A stretch of 64,000 nt of DNA, from NCBI GenBank assembly GCA_020850615.1, contig JADZEI010000004.1, forward strand, positions 124,001-188,000, written 5' to 3'. The position numbers and the translations under genes were made by a program. Source of the stretch: Dehalococcoidia bacterium. GTDB taxonomy: Bacteria; Chloroflexota; Dehalococcoidia; Tepidiformales; Tepidiformaceae. The notes beneath the pieces were generated by a model. The model searched no databases, had not been told where the DNA came from, and saw only the letters and a program-made list of their open reading frames with translations. Below, piece by piece: positions 1-7,636 of the stretch; the stretch's first letter is position 1, and every line of letters starts with the position of its first letter.

Positions 1-1
1 G

Positions 2-211
2 CAGACCCTCACGCACCTGCGCGCGAAGTGCCGCGAATACCGGGAGCGCGGAACGGCGGTCGCCTGGCTCGTTCGACCGTCGTCGCGGACCGTCGAGGTC
101 TGGGACGAGGCACACGAGGGCGCAGAGCTGCGGGAAGGCGACGAGTTGACCTCCGCGCACCTCCCGGGGCTCGTGCTCCCGGTCCGCCAGGTCTTCGCCG
201 CGCTCGACTGA
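2..211 (+). CDS. Uma2-family endonuclease-like protein, C-terminal part
   Basis: The window opens inside a gene; only the last 69 residues and a TGA stop are present. The visible part reads KCREYRERGTAVAWLVRP, then TVEVWD and a closing LPGLVLPVRQVFA. This matches the C-terminal half of Uma2/DUF820 proteins (PD-(D/E)XK-like fold): a K-x-x-E-Y-x-x-x-G-V-x-x-x-W-x-V-D/R-P segment followed by the typical LPGL.L.v..lF ending. The catalytic acidic residues would lie upstream and are outside the window. The family is abundant in Chloroflexota and cyanobacteria and its biological role is poorly known. The assignment rests on the motif pattern alone. Confidence 0.7.
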   Translation, partial: QTLTHLRAKCREYRERGTAVAWLVRPSSRTVEVWDEAHEGAELREGDELTSAHLPGLVLPVRQVFAALD

Positions 212-278
212 GGGCGACACGGCCACACGAGAAGTCATGTGCTTCCCGTGCGGCCGGCACGTTGCTCGCTCCCCTAGC

Positions 279-2675
279 TCACCCGCATTTGTTGTAGCCG
301 CAGTTGCGGCAGATGAGGCAGCCTTCGCCGTAGAAGAGGACGGCGCCGCAGTCGGGGCAGCCGACGCCGCTGACGACCGCGTCGTCGTGCTTCGAGGCGT
401 AGGTGTCGACGCCGGTGCTGGCGACCATCTCCTCGGGCGCGATGAGAGTCGGCTGGACGTAGGCCCGGGCACCGTCGAACTTCAGCTCGAGCCAGCGGAA
501 GACGTAGTCCACGATGCTGGTGGTGATCGGGATCTGCTTGTTGCTGGTCGGGCCGCTGGGCTCGAAGCGGGTGTTCTTCAGCTTGCTCGCCAGCTCGGAG
601 AGCGGCACTCCGTACTGCAGGGCATAGCTCGTGAGCATCGCGACCGTGTCCATAAGACCCGAGACCGTGGAGCCCTGCTTGTTGACGTTGATGAACACTT
701 CGCCGGGCGTGCCGTCATCGAACAGGCCGACGGTCATGTAGCCTTCCTGCTCGCCGACGCGGAACTTGTGCGTGATGGCGCTGCGCTCGTCGGGGAGCTT
801 GCGGCGGATGGGGCCGGACACCTGCTGGATGAGCGCCTGGGCGGCTTCGACCGCCTTTTCCTCTTCGGTCTTCGTGGCGTGCTTCAGGACCTGGAGGTCG
901 CGAGAACCGTCGCGGTAGATCGTGATGCCCTTGCAGCCGGTCCGGTAGGCCAACTCGTACGCGAGCCGGACGTCGTCCACGGTCGCCAGGTTGGGGAAGT
1001 TGATCGTCTTCGAGACGGCGTTGTCCGTGCCCTCCTGGAAGGCGGCCTGCATGCGGACGTGCCACTCGGGTGCGATTTCGTGCGCGGTGACGAACACGTC
1101 CTTCACCCACTGCGGCACTTCCGGCCGCTCGGAAAGATGGCCGCCCTCGGCGAGGAAGCGCATGAGCTCCTCGCTGTAGAAGCCCTCCTCCTTCGCCACA
1201 CGCTCGAACTGCTCGTTCGCCTCGGCGAGCTCGGTGCGCTTGGTCGGGTCATTCTTGTCGAGGTAATGCGAGCGGATGAAGGCCAGCGCGAAGACGGGCT
1301 CGATGCCGCCCGAGCAGTCCGCGATGATGCTGAGGGTGCCGGTGGGCGCGATCGTGGTGCGCGTCGAATTGCGCATCGGGCGGGGGCCTTCGGCGCCGCG
1401 CGGGCCGTACATCGAATCGGACCAGTCCGGGAAGTTGCCGCGGACGAGCGCGAGCTGCTGCGAGGCGGCGTCGGCTTCGCGCTGGATGAACGTCATCACG
1501 TCGCGGGCGGCCTGGAGCGCCTGCTCGGAGCTGTAGGGGATGCGCAGCTCGATGAGCATATCCGCCCAGCCCATGACCCCGAGGCCGATGCGCCGGATCG
1601 CGTTCGAGGTCTCCTCGATCTCCTTGATCGGGTAGTTGTTCATCTCGATGACGTTGTCGAGGAGATGGACCGCACGGCGGACGACCTTACCGAGCCGCTC
1701 GTAGTCCACCTGCTTCGCACCCGCGGCACCGGTCGTGAAGTGCCCGAGGTTGATCGAGCCGAGGTTGCAGGAGTCGAACGGATAGAGCGGCTGCTCGCCG
1801 CACGGGTTCGTCGATTCCACCGGTCCACGCTTCGGGACGGGGTTCGCCCGGCCAGCATTGATCCGGTCGATGAAGATGACGCCCGGATCGCCGTTCTTCC
1901 AAGCGTTGTTGAGCATCGTCTCCCAGACTTCGCGGGCGTTGCGCTGCGCGATGACCTCGCCGGTCGAGGGATGGACGAGGTCGTAGTCGGTGCCGGATTC
2001 GACGGCCTGCATGAACGCGTCGGTGACGGCGACGCTGATGTTGAAGTTCTGCAGCGTCGTCATGTCGGCCTTGGTCTCGATAAACGCGTCGATGTCGGGA
2101 TGGTCGACGCGGAGGATGCCCATGTTGGCACCGCGGCGGGTACCGCCCTGCTTGATCGCTTCGGTTGCCGAATCGAACACCTTCATGAACGAGACGGGAC
2201 CGCTGGCGACACCCATCGTGGTGCGGACGCGGTCGTTCGAGGGGCGCAGCCGGGAGAAGGCGAAGCCGGTGCCGCCGCCGGACTTGTGGATGATCGCGGT
2301 GTGCTTAATCGCTTCGAAGATGCCTTCGATGGAGTCTTCGACGGGCAGGACGAAGCAGGCGGAGAGCTGCTGGAGGTCGCGGCCGGCGTTCACCAGGGTG
2401 GGCGAGTTGGGGAGGAAGTCCAGCGATGCGAAGAGCCGGTAGAACGACTCTTCGGCAGCCGCACGATCGCCCTCGGTGCCACCGAACTTGAGCTCGGCCT
2501 GGGCGAGGTTCTGGGCCACACGCCGGAAGCACTGGTCCGGCGTCTCGACCGCGTCGCCCTTATCGTTGCGCTGCATGATGCGGCGCTCCATGACGACGAC
2601 GGCGTTTTCGGAGAGCTCCTCCGGCCTGAACCCGTCCGATTCCATGTCGAGACCCTGCGAAATCGTGCTGACCAT
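279..2675 (-). CDS. nrdJ: Adenosylcobalamin-dependent (class II) ribonucleoside-diphosphate reductase
   Basis: Reduces ribonucleotides to deoxyribonucleotides using a thiyl radical generated from adenosylcobalamin, so it needs no oxygen or NrdB partner. The 798-residue protein has the expected SPTLVNAG near residues 91-98, a SACF segment near 105, SGGGTGF near 132 and the active-site NPCGE near residue 290 followed by PLYPFDSCNLGSINL. The C-terminus is Cys-rich (CPDCG, then CLICRNCG and a final KCG), which fits the redox tail that re-reduces the active site. No ATP-cone is visible at the N-terminus. ATG 2675 is supported by GGGAGG just upstream. It is the last gene of an nrdR / 111-residue protein / nrdJ operon, 53 bp after the middle gene, and is probably repressed by NrdR. 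It is the only RNR in the window. Confidence 0.95.
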   Translation of the reverse strand: MVSTISQGLDMESDGFRPEELSENAVVVMERRIMQRNDKGDAVETPDQCFRRVAQNLAQAELKFGGTEGDRAAAEESFYRLFASLDFLPNSPTLVNAGRDLQQLSACFVLPVEDSIEGIFEAIKHTAIIHKSGGGTGFAFSRLRPSNDRVRTTMGVASGPVSFMKVFDSATEAIKQGGTRRGANMGILRVDHPDIDAFIETKADMTTLQNFNISVAVTDAFMQAVESGTDYDLVHPSTGEVIAQRNAREVWETMLNNAWKNGDPGVIFIDRINAGRANPVPKRGPVESTNPCGEQPLYPFDSCNLGSINLGHFTTGAAGAKQVDYERLGKVVRRAVHLLDNVIEMNNYPIKEIEETSNAIRRIGLGVMGWADMLIELRIPYSSEQALQAARDVMTFIQREADAASQQLALVRGNFPDWSDSMYGPRGAEGPRPMRNSTRTTIAPTGTLSIIADCSGGIEPVFALAFIRSHYLDKNDPTKRTELAEANEQFERVAKEEGFYSEELMRFLAEGGHLSERPEVPQWVKDVFVTAHEIAPEWHVRMQAAFQEGTDNAVSKTINFPNLATVDDVRLAYELAYRTGCKGITIYRDGSRDLQVLKHATKTEEEKAVEAAQALIQQVSGPIRRKLPDERSAITHKFRVGEQEGYMTVGLFDDGTPGEVFINVNKQGSTVSGLMDTVAMLTSYALQYGVPLSELASKLKNTRFEPSGPTSNKQIPITTSIVDYVFRWLELKFDGARAYVQPTLIAPEEMVASTGVDTYASKHDDAVVSGVGCPDCGAVLFYGEGCLICRNCGYNKCG

Positions 2676-2728
2676 GGCGTCCTCCCGTGGTGGTGGGGTC
2701 GATAACTCTAGAACAGATGTGCTGAGGT

Positions 2729-3064
2729 TTACAAGCGGCCGGGGAATGCCGCCGCCTCTTCAACCTCGTCGTTGCGGCGGATGGAGGGGCCCGGCGACAG
2801 TCCCCGCACGGTGACCAGCGACCGGCCACCGCTCGCGGCGAGGGCCTCGGCGCTGGCGTAGTGCGCGACCAGGCGCTGGGCGACCGCCTCGGGCCCGTTG
2901 GTACGCACCTGGCGGACCAGCTCGTGCGGCCGGAAGTCCCGGACGGCCAGCAGGTACGCCTTCTCAGAGAGCACGAGGCCGGCCACGTCGGCTTCGCCGT
3001 CCGGCGTGGTGCGGATCGCGCCGTCGAGACGTTGCGCGTGCAACTCCCAGATCCGGGCGGTCAC
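2729..3064 (-). CDS. Small protein of unknown function, translationally coupled between nrdR and nrdJ
   Basis: A 111-residue soluble protein with a GTG start at 3064 that overlaps the nrdR stop (GTGA), so translation is probably coupled. It begins VTARIWELHAQRLDGAIR and contains FRPHELVRQVRTNGPEAV and a Ser/Arg-rich C-terminus. I see no Cys pair, membrane segment or signal peptide. I do not recognise a family. Its place inside an nrdR-nrdJ operon suggests a role linked to ribonucleotide reduction or its regulation, but that is guilt by association. The frame stays open upstream inside nrdR, so the exact start rests on the overlap and not on a strong ribosome binding site. Confidence 0.65.
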   Translation of the reverse strand: MTARIWELHAQRLDGAIRTTPDGEADVAGLVLSEKAYLLAVRDFRPHELVRQVRTNGPEAVAQRLVAHYASAEALAASGGRSLVTVRGLSPGPSIRRNDEVEEAAAFPGRL

Positions 3065-3639
3065 GAGAGCGCCTCGGCGTGGTCGGGGAGGTCCCGGTTG
3101 GCGCTGCCGCCGTGGACCAGCCGCGGCCGCGAAGGCGCGGATTCGGATGGCGGCAGCGGGAGCTGGAGGTTGCGCTCCTGGAGGGTCGCGATCCGGCCCT
3201 CCTCGAGGGCGAAGACGGCTTCCTTGAGGGAGGCGAGGTCCGTGAACGGGCGGTACACCGAGGCGAAGCGGATGTAGGCGATGTGGTCGGCCTTGCGGAG
3301 GACATCCATCGCCACCTCTCCCACGAATGACGATGGCAGTTCCGGGCGGCCGTCCGCCATGACCTTCGCTTCGATCTCGGCGACGATGCCTTCGAGCTGG
3401 GCGACCGAGATATTGCGCTTGCTGCACGCCTTGCGGATGCCGGCGAGCACCTTCTCGCGGTTCCAGTCCTCGCGGCGTCCATCCTTCTTGACGACCTGGA
3501 GCGCGGAAAGCTGGATCGCCTCGAACGTGGTAAAGCGCTCGCCGCAGGCCGTGCACTGCCGGCGCCGGCGAATGCCGTCATCGGCGGCGCGGCTATCGGT
3601 CACACGGGAGTCGCGGAAGTGGCAATAGGGGCAGCGCAA
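3061..3639 (-). CDS. nrdR: Transcriptional repressor NrdR
   Basis: NrdR is a nucleotide-sensing repressor of ribonucleotide reductase genes. The zinc ribbon is visible as LRCPYC ... SRVTDSR ... RRRRQCTACGERFTTFE, followed by the ATP-cone (LQVVKKDGRREDWNREKVLAGIRKAC) and the family's conserved IRFASVYRPFTD. Most family members start MRCPYC. Here the equivalent codon is TTG at 3637-3639, preceded at about 10 bases by AGGGA, so I chose this TTG start (192 residues). An in-frame ATG at 3711 would add 24 residues that do not look like NrdR. The C-terminal tail after YRPFTD is longer than usual. It heads the nrdR-nrdJ operon, and the paired motif at 3712-3752 is a likely autoregulatory site. Confidence 0.93.
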   Translation of the reverse strand: MRCPYCHFRDSRVTDSRAADDGIRRRRQCTACGERFTTFEAIQLSALQVVKKDGRREDWNREKVLAGIRKACSKRNISVAQLEGIVAEIEAKVMADGRPELPSSFVGEVAMDVLRKADHIAYIRFASVYRPFTDLASLKEAVFALEEGRIATLQERNLQLPLPPSESAPSRPRLVHGGSANRDLPDHAEALS

Positions 3640-3711
3640 GGTGCCATAATCCCTGAAAGAGTGTAATCGCCTCAACAGTTTTCGAAGGGCGACCAGCGGA
3701 TGGTGCCCCAT

Positions 3712-3752
3712 ATGTTGTGGCGAGTCAAGGGGTGCGCTACCAGATGTTGTGG
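3712..3752 (-). promoter_or_regulatory. Candidate paired NrdR boxes upstream of nrdR-nrdJ
   Basis: The nonamer ATGTTGTGG occurs at 3712-3720 and again at 3744-3752, an offset of exactly 32 bp. On the operon strand these read CCACAACAT. NrdR sites are known to come as two imperfect palindromes about three helical turns apart in front of RNR operons. The second copy is partly palindromic (ACCA...TGGT). They lie 70-110 bp upstream of the nrdR start, where a promoter is expected. I see no cobalamin riboswitch here. Confidence 0.55.
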
Positions 3753-4056
3753 TGCGTTACGTCGTGCGAGGAAAGGTACAGGCGTTCGCTATGTCGCGCC
3801 GAGATTCGCACGCCGCAGCTGAAGCCGGCGTGCGCTCGGACTGTTTCCCATTTGGGACGTGGAGGATTTAGAGAGAAACAGAGAATGCTGGATCCGAGGG
3901 GCATTCAAAGTGGTAGAGTCAACTGGCTGCCAGTCGACCAGTAGCGGCTGGCAGCCATCCCCTCCAGGCAGGACCGGGATATCCCTCCCCGGTCCTGCTC
4001 CCTAATACGCGCTAAGTACGACCGACGGATCTCATCCGGGAATCACAACTTCACGT
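3753..4056. other. Intergenic region with two strong hairpins; possible RNA or terminator
   Basis: About 300 bases without a convincing gene lie between nrdR and the 3' end of the LLM gene. Two good inverted repeats stand out: TGGCTGCCA at 3924-3932 with TGGCAGCCA at 3949-3957 (16-base loop), and GCAGGACCGGG at 3968-3978 with CCCGGTCCTGC at 3988-3998 (9-base loop). Neither is followed by a U-run on either strand. They could end transcription of the LLM gene or belong to a small RNA. I could not match the region to a known RNA family. Confidence 0.4.
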
Positions 4057-4956
4057 TTAGCGCAGCTTCGCAACCACGTCCGATACGAAGCGATCCATAA
4101 CGGCGCGCTTCGCCTCCACCGTCCGGCCAAGGTTGAAGTCGGGGACGATGAACTCGTCGACGCCGGCATCGATGTACTCGCCCAGCGTGGCCAGGACCTG
4201 GTCAGGGGTGCCGCCCACCACGGGGCGCCCGCCCGCGCGGGTGCGCTCGACGACGGCGGGGTCGTCGGTCAGCGCCAGGAGCGCGATGGCGGAGCGCTGG
4301 ATGGACTTCGGGTCGCGGCCCAGCTCGCCGCAGTGGCGGTCGAGGATCGCCATCTTCTGGCGCAGCAGCTCGGGCAGGCCCCAGACGTTCCACTCGTTGG
4401 CGTACTTCGCGGCGATGCGGAGCGTCTTCTGTTCGCCGCCGCCGCCAATGAGCAGCGGGATGGGCTGCTGGACCGGCTTCGGCGCGAGGGGCGCGTCCGT
4501 GATGCTGTAGTACTTGCCTTCGAAGGTCGTGTTCTCGTTCGCGAAGAGGCTGGTGATGACCTGGCAGGCTTCCTCGAGCCGGTCGAGGCGGCCGCCGACC
4601 GTGTAGAAAGGGATGTCGTAGGCGGCGTGCTCGTTTTCCTGCCAGCCCGCGCCGAGACCGAAGACAAGGCGGCCACCGCTGATGATGTCGACGTTCGCAG
4701 CCATCTTCGCGAGCACGGCGGGATTGCGATACGTGTTGCCGGTCACAAGCGGCCCCAGCCGGACGCGCGGGACCAGCGCGGCGAGCGCCGCCAGCGTGGT
4801 CCAGCACTCACTCGTCGGGCCCGAGGTGTCGGCGGAGTTGGGCATGAAGTGGTCGGCGTACCAGATGCCGTCCCAGCCGGTCTGCTCGGCGTGGCGGCAG
4901 AGGGTGAGGGTGTCTTCCCAGCTGTTGTTGGGGCCGGGCCAGAAGGCGAAGCGCAT
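4057..4956 (-). CDS. LLM-class (luciferase-like) F420/flavin-dependent oxidoreductase
   Basis: A 299-residue TIM-barrel oxidoreductase of the luciferase-like monooxygenase superfamily. It starts MRFAFWPGPNNSWEDTL and shows the family pattern: GWDGIWYADHF near residue 28, LAALAALVPRVRLGPLVTGNTYRNPAVLAKMAANVD, then SGGRLVFGLGAGW near 93-105 and PLLIGGGGEQKTL near residue 165. In this superfamily the TGN and GGRL..G.GAGW segments line the flavin or F420 site. The substrate is unknown. A stand-alone gene, 79 bases from the divergent LuxR-type gene upstream of the intervening promoter region. It resembles the TIGR03560-type F420-dependent group more than alkanesulfonate monooxygenases, but that is a judgement by eye. 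Confidence 0.88.
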   Translation of the reverse strand: MRFAFWPGPNNSWEDTLTLCRHAEQTGWDGIWYADHFMPNSADTSGPTSECWTTLAALAALVPRVRLGPLVTGNTYRNPAVLAKMAANVDIISGGRLVFGLGAGWQENEHAAYDIPFYTVGGRLDRLEEACQVITSLFANENTTFEGKYYSITDAPLAPKPVQQPIPLLIGGGGEQKTLRIAAKYANEWNVWGLPELLRQKMAILDRHCGELGRDPKSIQRSAIALLALTDDPAVVERTRAGGRPVVGGTPDQVLATLGEYIDAGVDEFIVPDFNLGRTVEAKRAVMDRFVSDVVAKLR

Positions 4957-5103
4957 GAGGTGACTCCGTGGAGGGGATGGGCGGAGTTTACGCCGGCCGG
5001 TGCGGCGCCGCGTGCCGGGAAAGGTCGCCGGCGAGTCGGGATGATTCGCTTATGTCGGGTTAAGGCTAGGGCGCGCCGTGGGCTGGTGCGGTAGCGTGGC
5101 AGC

Positions 5104-6291
5104 GTGACCCGGAGAGACCCAGCGCACGACCTCACCCCGCGGCAGCGCGAGGTGCTCGACCTCATCGCCCGCGGGCTGACGAACACGGAGATCGCGGAGG
5201 AACTCGGCATCTCGCTTTCGGGCGTGAAGTGGCAGGTGAGCGAGATCATCGGCCGCCTGGGAGTGGCAGGCCGGGGCGAGGCGGCCGAGTACTGGCTCGA
5301 CCGGCAGAGCCCGGCGGGCCGCGTGCGTCGGTTATTCGGCGGACTCACGCTGCCGGTCGGCGCGAAGGCGCTCGGGCTGGGCACCGCGGCCGTTGGCGCC
5401 ATCGCCGTAGTGGCCATCGCCGTGCCGCTGGTCGCGGCGACGCGGGACAGCGGCCGCGACGACGCGACGCCGGCCGCGCTAGCGTCGCCCTCGCCGGTCG
5501 CGCCGGTGTTCACTGCCCAGGAAGCGGAGCAGCGGGCGCAGGAGCTGGCGCGCGAGCGGGTGATCGACCCGTCGGGCTTCCCCGAAGGCCCGTACGAACT
5601 CGCCGTGCTGAGTTCCGGCTTCGCAGCGGGGGCTACCGACGTGGAATCGCACGTGATCGGCACAACCACCCGGCTTGGCGCGCCCACCGACGTGTGGAAC
5701 GTGCGGCTCCGCATCGACATGCCGGGCGGCTCGGACGGCGAGGTCCTGATCGCGCTCGAAGATGGCACCGGGGCGATGCTCGCCGGTGGCCGCGTGGGCG
5801 AAGCCGCAGAGTGGGCGAAAGGCACGCCGGCCGGGCCAGTGCTCCCGATGGCGAGCGCGACGGCCGACGGGGTGACGTTCACGCTCGCAGCCCGGTGGAG
5901 CGGTCCGGAAGCATTGCCGCTCCTCGGGCGCCCGGGCTGGTGCAACCGGGTCGAGGACTCGCGCTACCCGGGGCCCGGCGGCGGCGGGTGCGGCCTGCGG
6001 CACGACCCGCTCCCGGCCGGGCAGCACATCGCGCTCGGCAGCTACGGCGACCTTGAGGGCGTGGCGGTGACGACCGGGTTCATCAGCGCGGACGTGGCGC
6101 ATGTCCGGCTGGTGCGCGTCGACGGGAGCCCGGCATTCGCCTCGATCGGCGACCCGCCGGCGGGGTCCGGGTTCCCCGCGCGGATGTACATCGCCGCCAC
6201 GCGGTCGGACCAGTGGTTCGTGCGGGCGGAGGCGCTGGATAGCCACGGTGTGGTTCTCGGCGCGGCGGACATCCCACCGCTGACGCCCTGA
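5104..6291 (+). CDS. Membrane-anchored LuxR-type helix-turn-helix protein with extracytoplasmic domain
   Basis: A 395-residue protein with a GTG start. Residues 9-60 form a GerE/LuxR DNA-binding domain (LTPRQREVLDLIARGLTNTEIAEELG, then VKWQVSEIIGRLGV). A single hydrophobic segment near residues 85-110 (GAIAVVAIAVPLVAA) follows, then an Ala/Pro/Ser linker and a domain of about 270 residues with no family I recognise. That domain has a WCNRVEDSRYPGPGGGGCG segment with two Cys. The order HTH, membrane segment, outside domain is that of one-component membrane regulators that pass an outside signal directly to DNA. No sensor kinase or receiver domain is present. Target genes cannot be inferred from the sequence. 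Confidence 0.8.
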   Translation: MTRRDPAHDLTPRQREVLDLIARGLTNTEIAEELGISLSGVKWQVSEIIGRLGVAGRGEAAEYWLDRQSPAGRVRRLFGGLTLPVGAKALGLGTAAVGAIAVVAIAVPLVAATRDSGRDDATPAALASPSPVAPVFTAQEAEQRAQELARERVIDPSGFPEGPYELAVLSSGFAAGATDVESHVIGTTTRLGAPTDVWNVRLRIDMPGGSDGEVLIALEDGTGAMLAGGRVGEAAEWAKGTPAGPVLPMASATADGVTFTLAARWSGPEALPLLGRPGWCNRVEDSRYPGPGGGGCGLRHDPLPAGQHIALGSYGDLEGVAVTTGFISADVAHVRLVRVDGSPAFASIGDPPAGSGFPARMYIAATRSDQWFVRAEALDSHGVVLGAADIPPLTP

Positions 6292-6435
6292 GCCGCTCGC
6301 TCGGGACGGCGCGGCGCGCGATCAATGCGATGCTCCGGTTACAGATCGTGTCGTAGAGACTCATAGCATGTCCCATTCCGCGGTGACAATCTCGTTCCGA
6401 CAGGTGCAACACATGGTCGGTATCGGGGCGATGCA

Positions 6436-6966
6436 ATGACGGGTACCAGGGCTGATCGGGTGACATGGCCGGCCTCCGCCGCCAGCCTGTGGGCGTTCGG
6501 GTTCGCGGCAATGAGCTTCTACTGGGCTGCCGGGGGGACGTTCGGCCTGGAGACGCTGGGCGAGGGGATGCGCGAAGACGCACTAGCGCGCGACCCGGAG
6601 CTGATTGCCATGACCTGGCTCACGGGTGTCCTGAAAGCCATCGCAGGGCTGCTCGCGTTGGCGCTCGTGCAGGGATGGGGACGGCGCTTTCCGCACCAGC
6701 TCCTGCTCTGGAGCACCCTTGGCGCGGGGCTTCTGTTTGCTCTGTACGCTATCGGCAACGGAGTCCAACACACGATGATGCTGACCGGCGCGAGTCCGAT
6801 CCCGGACGTGCTGGGGACGGAAGCCGCCGTGCGCTGGCATCTATTCTTCTGGGACCCATTCTGGCTGGTGGGCGGACTGCTGTTCCTTGCCGCAGCCGCG
6901 ACGTACCGGTGGGGAGGCGCGAAGGCGGTACTGAAGGTTCGACAGCGGCTGGGCATCGAGACGTAA
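6436..6966 (+). CDS. DUF3995-like small integral membrane protein
   Basis: A 176-residue protein with about four hydrophobic segments: near residues 14-34 (SLWAFGFAAMSFYWAAGG), 60-80 (WLTGVLKAIAGLLALALV), 92-112 (LLWSTLGAGLLFALYAIG) and 138-160 (WDPFWLVGGLLFLAAAATYRW). The spacing and the SFYWAAGG start fit the DUF3995 family of uncharacterised membrane proteins. ATG 6436 follows the upstream gene by 144 bases with no strong ribosome binding site. No catalytic residues are apparent. Confidence 0.7.
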   Translation: MTGTRADRVTWPASAASLWAFGFAAMSFYWAAGGTFGLETLGEGMREDALARDPELIAMTWLTGVLKAIAGLLALALVQGWGRRFPHQLLLWSTLGAGLLFALYAIGNGVQHTMMLTGASPIPDVLGTEAAVRWHLFFWDPFWLVGGLLFLAAAATYRWGGAKAVLKVRQRLGIET

Positions 6967-7027
6967 AGGGGGCTGACCGGGCCTGGAGGCGGCCCGAGTT
7001 GGACGGCAACAGCATGGGAGGTGGGTC

Positions 7028-7582
7028 ATGACGACGCACGGCAAAACCCCGGCCGGGGTGGCACGCAAGGTGCTCCTCGTGGGGGTGCTCGGTAGCGCGC
7101 TGGTTCTGCCGGCGTCGCTTGCTGCGGCGCAGGAGGGCGAGGGCGGCTCCAATGTGATCGAGCTGCGCCACGGGACGGTGACGCTCCCGCCGGGCGTGTC
7201 CTGGGGCGTCGGCGACACCGAGTGCGGGTACGGCATGGTCGTATCGTTGCCGGGCGGGAGTTCACTCTGCTTCAGCGAGGACCGGGCGACGGTGTGGGTC
7301 CAGTACGAGAGCCAGTCCGACGAGCCGTACGTCCACGCGATCCTCGCCTCGGCGCCGGCATACCAGCTGGTACCGGCCTTCTCGTTCACGCAGACGCCGC
7401 CACCTACGGGGCCGTCCGAAACACCAGCGCCGGGCACGCCGTCGCCTGCCATCACGCCGCGGCCGCCGAGTACGGGCAGCGGAACGCGAGGTGGCGGGAC
7501 TGGCGCGTGGGGCGCTGTCGCCAGCTCGCTCGCTGCAATCGGGGTGGCGGCGGGACTGACGGCCCGGCTGAGGCGGAGGTAG
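7028..7582 (+). CDS. Secreted cell-surface protein with C-terminal membrane anchor
   Basis: A 184-residue protein with an N-terminal signal peptide (RKVLLVGVLGSALVLPASLAAAQ, cleavage likely after AAA) and a globular part of about 90 residues with two Cys (TECGYG, SLCFSED). A Pro/Thr/Ser-rich linker follows (TQTPPPTGPSETPAPGTPSP). The C-terminus is a PPSTG sequence, a hydrophobic stretch (WGAVASSLAAIGVAAGL) and a final RLRRR. This is the layout of a sorting-signal-like anchor, although PPSTG is not a classic LPxTG and I see no sortase gene in the window. The gene at 57879-58655 has the same architecture. Function unknown. GGGAGGTGGGTC just upstream supports the ATG at 7028. Confidence 0.75.
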   Translation: MTTHGKTPAGVARKVLLVGVLGSALVLPASLAAAQEGEGGSNVIELRHGTVTLPPGVSWGVGDTECGYGMVVSLPGGSSLCFSEDRATVWVQYESQSDEPYVHAILASAPAYQLVPAFSFTQTPPPTGPSETPAPGTPSPAITPRPPSTGSGTRGGGTGAWGAVASSLAAIGVAAGLTARLRRR

Positions 7583-7636
7583 GCACCGGAGCGGCGCCGG
7601 CCACGTCGCGGCGGCACCGCTCCCCGGTCTGGTTGG

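Noticed and set aside
237-2705. Long open frame (822 codons) on the plus strand opposite nrdJ
   Set aside because: It mirrors nrdJ codon by codon and the translation is Asp/Ala/Val/Arg-rich without any family pattern. Third-position GC bias makes such antisense frames common here.
3753-4056. Cobalamin riboswitch before the B12-dependent reductase operon
   Set aside because: I looked for the conserved B12-box region and did not find it; only two simple hairpins are present and they lie outside the nrdR leader.
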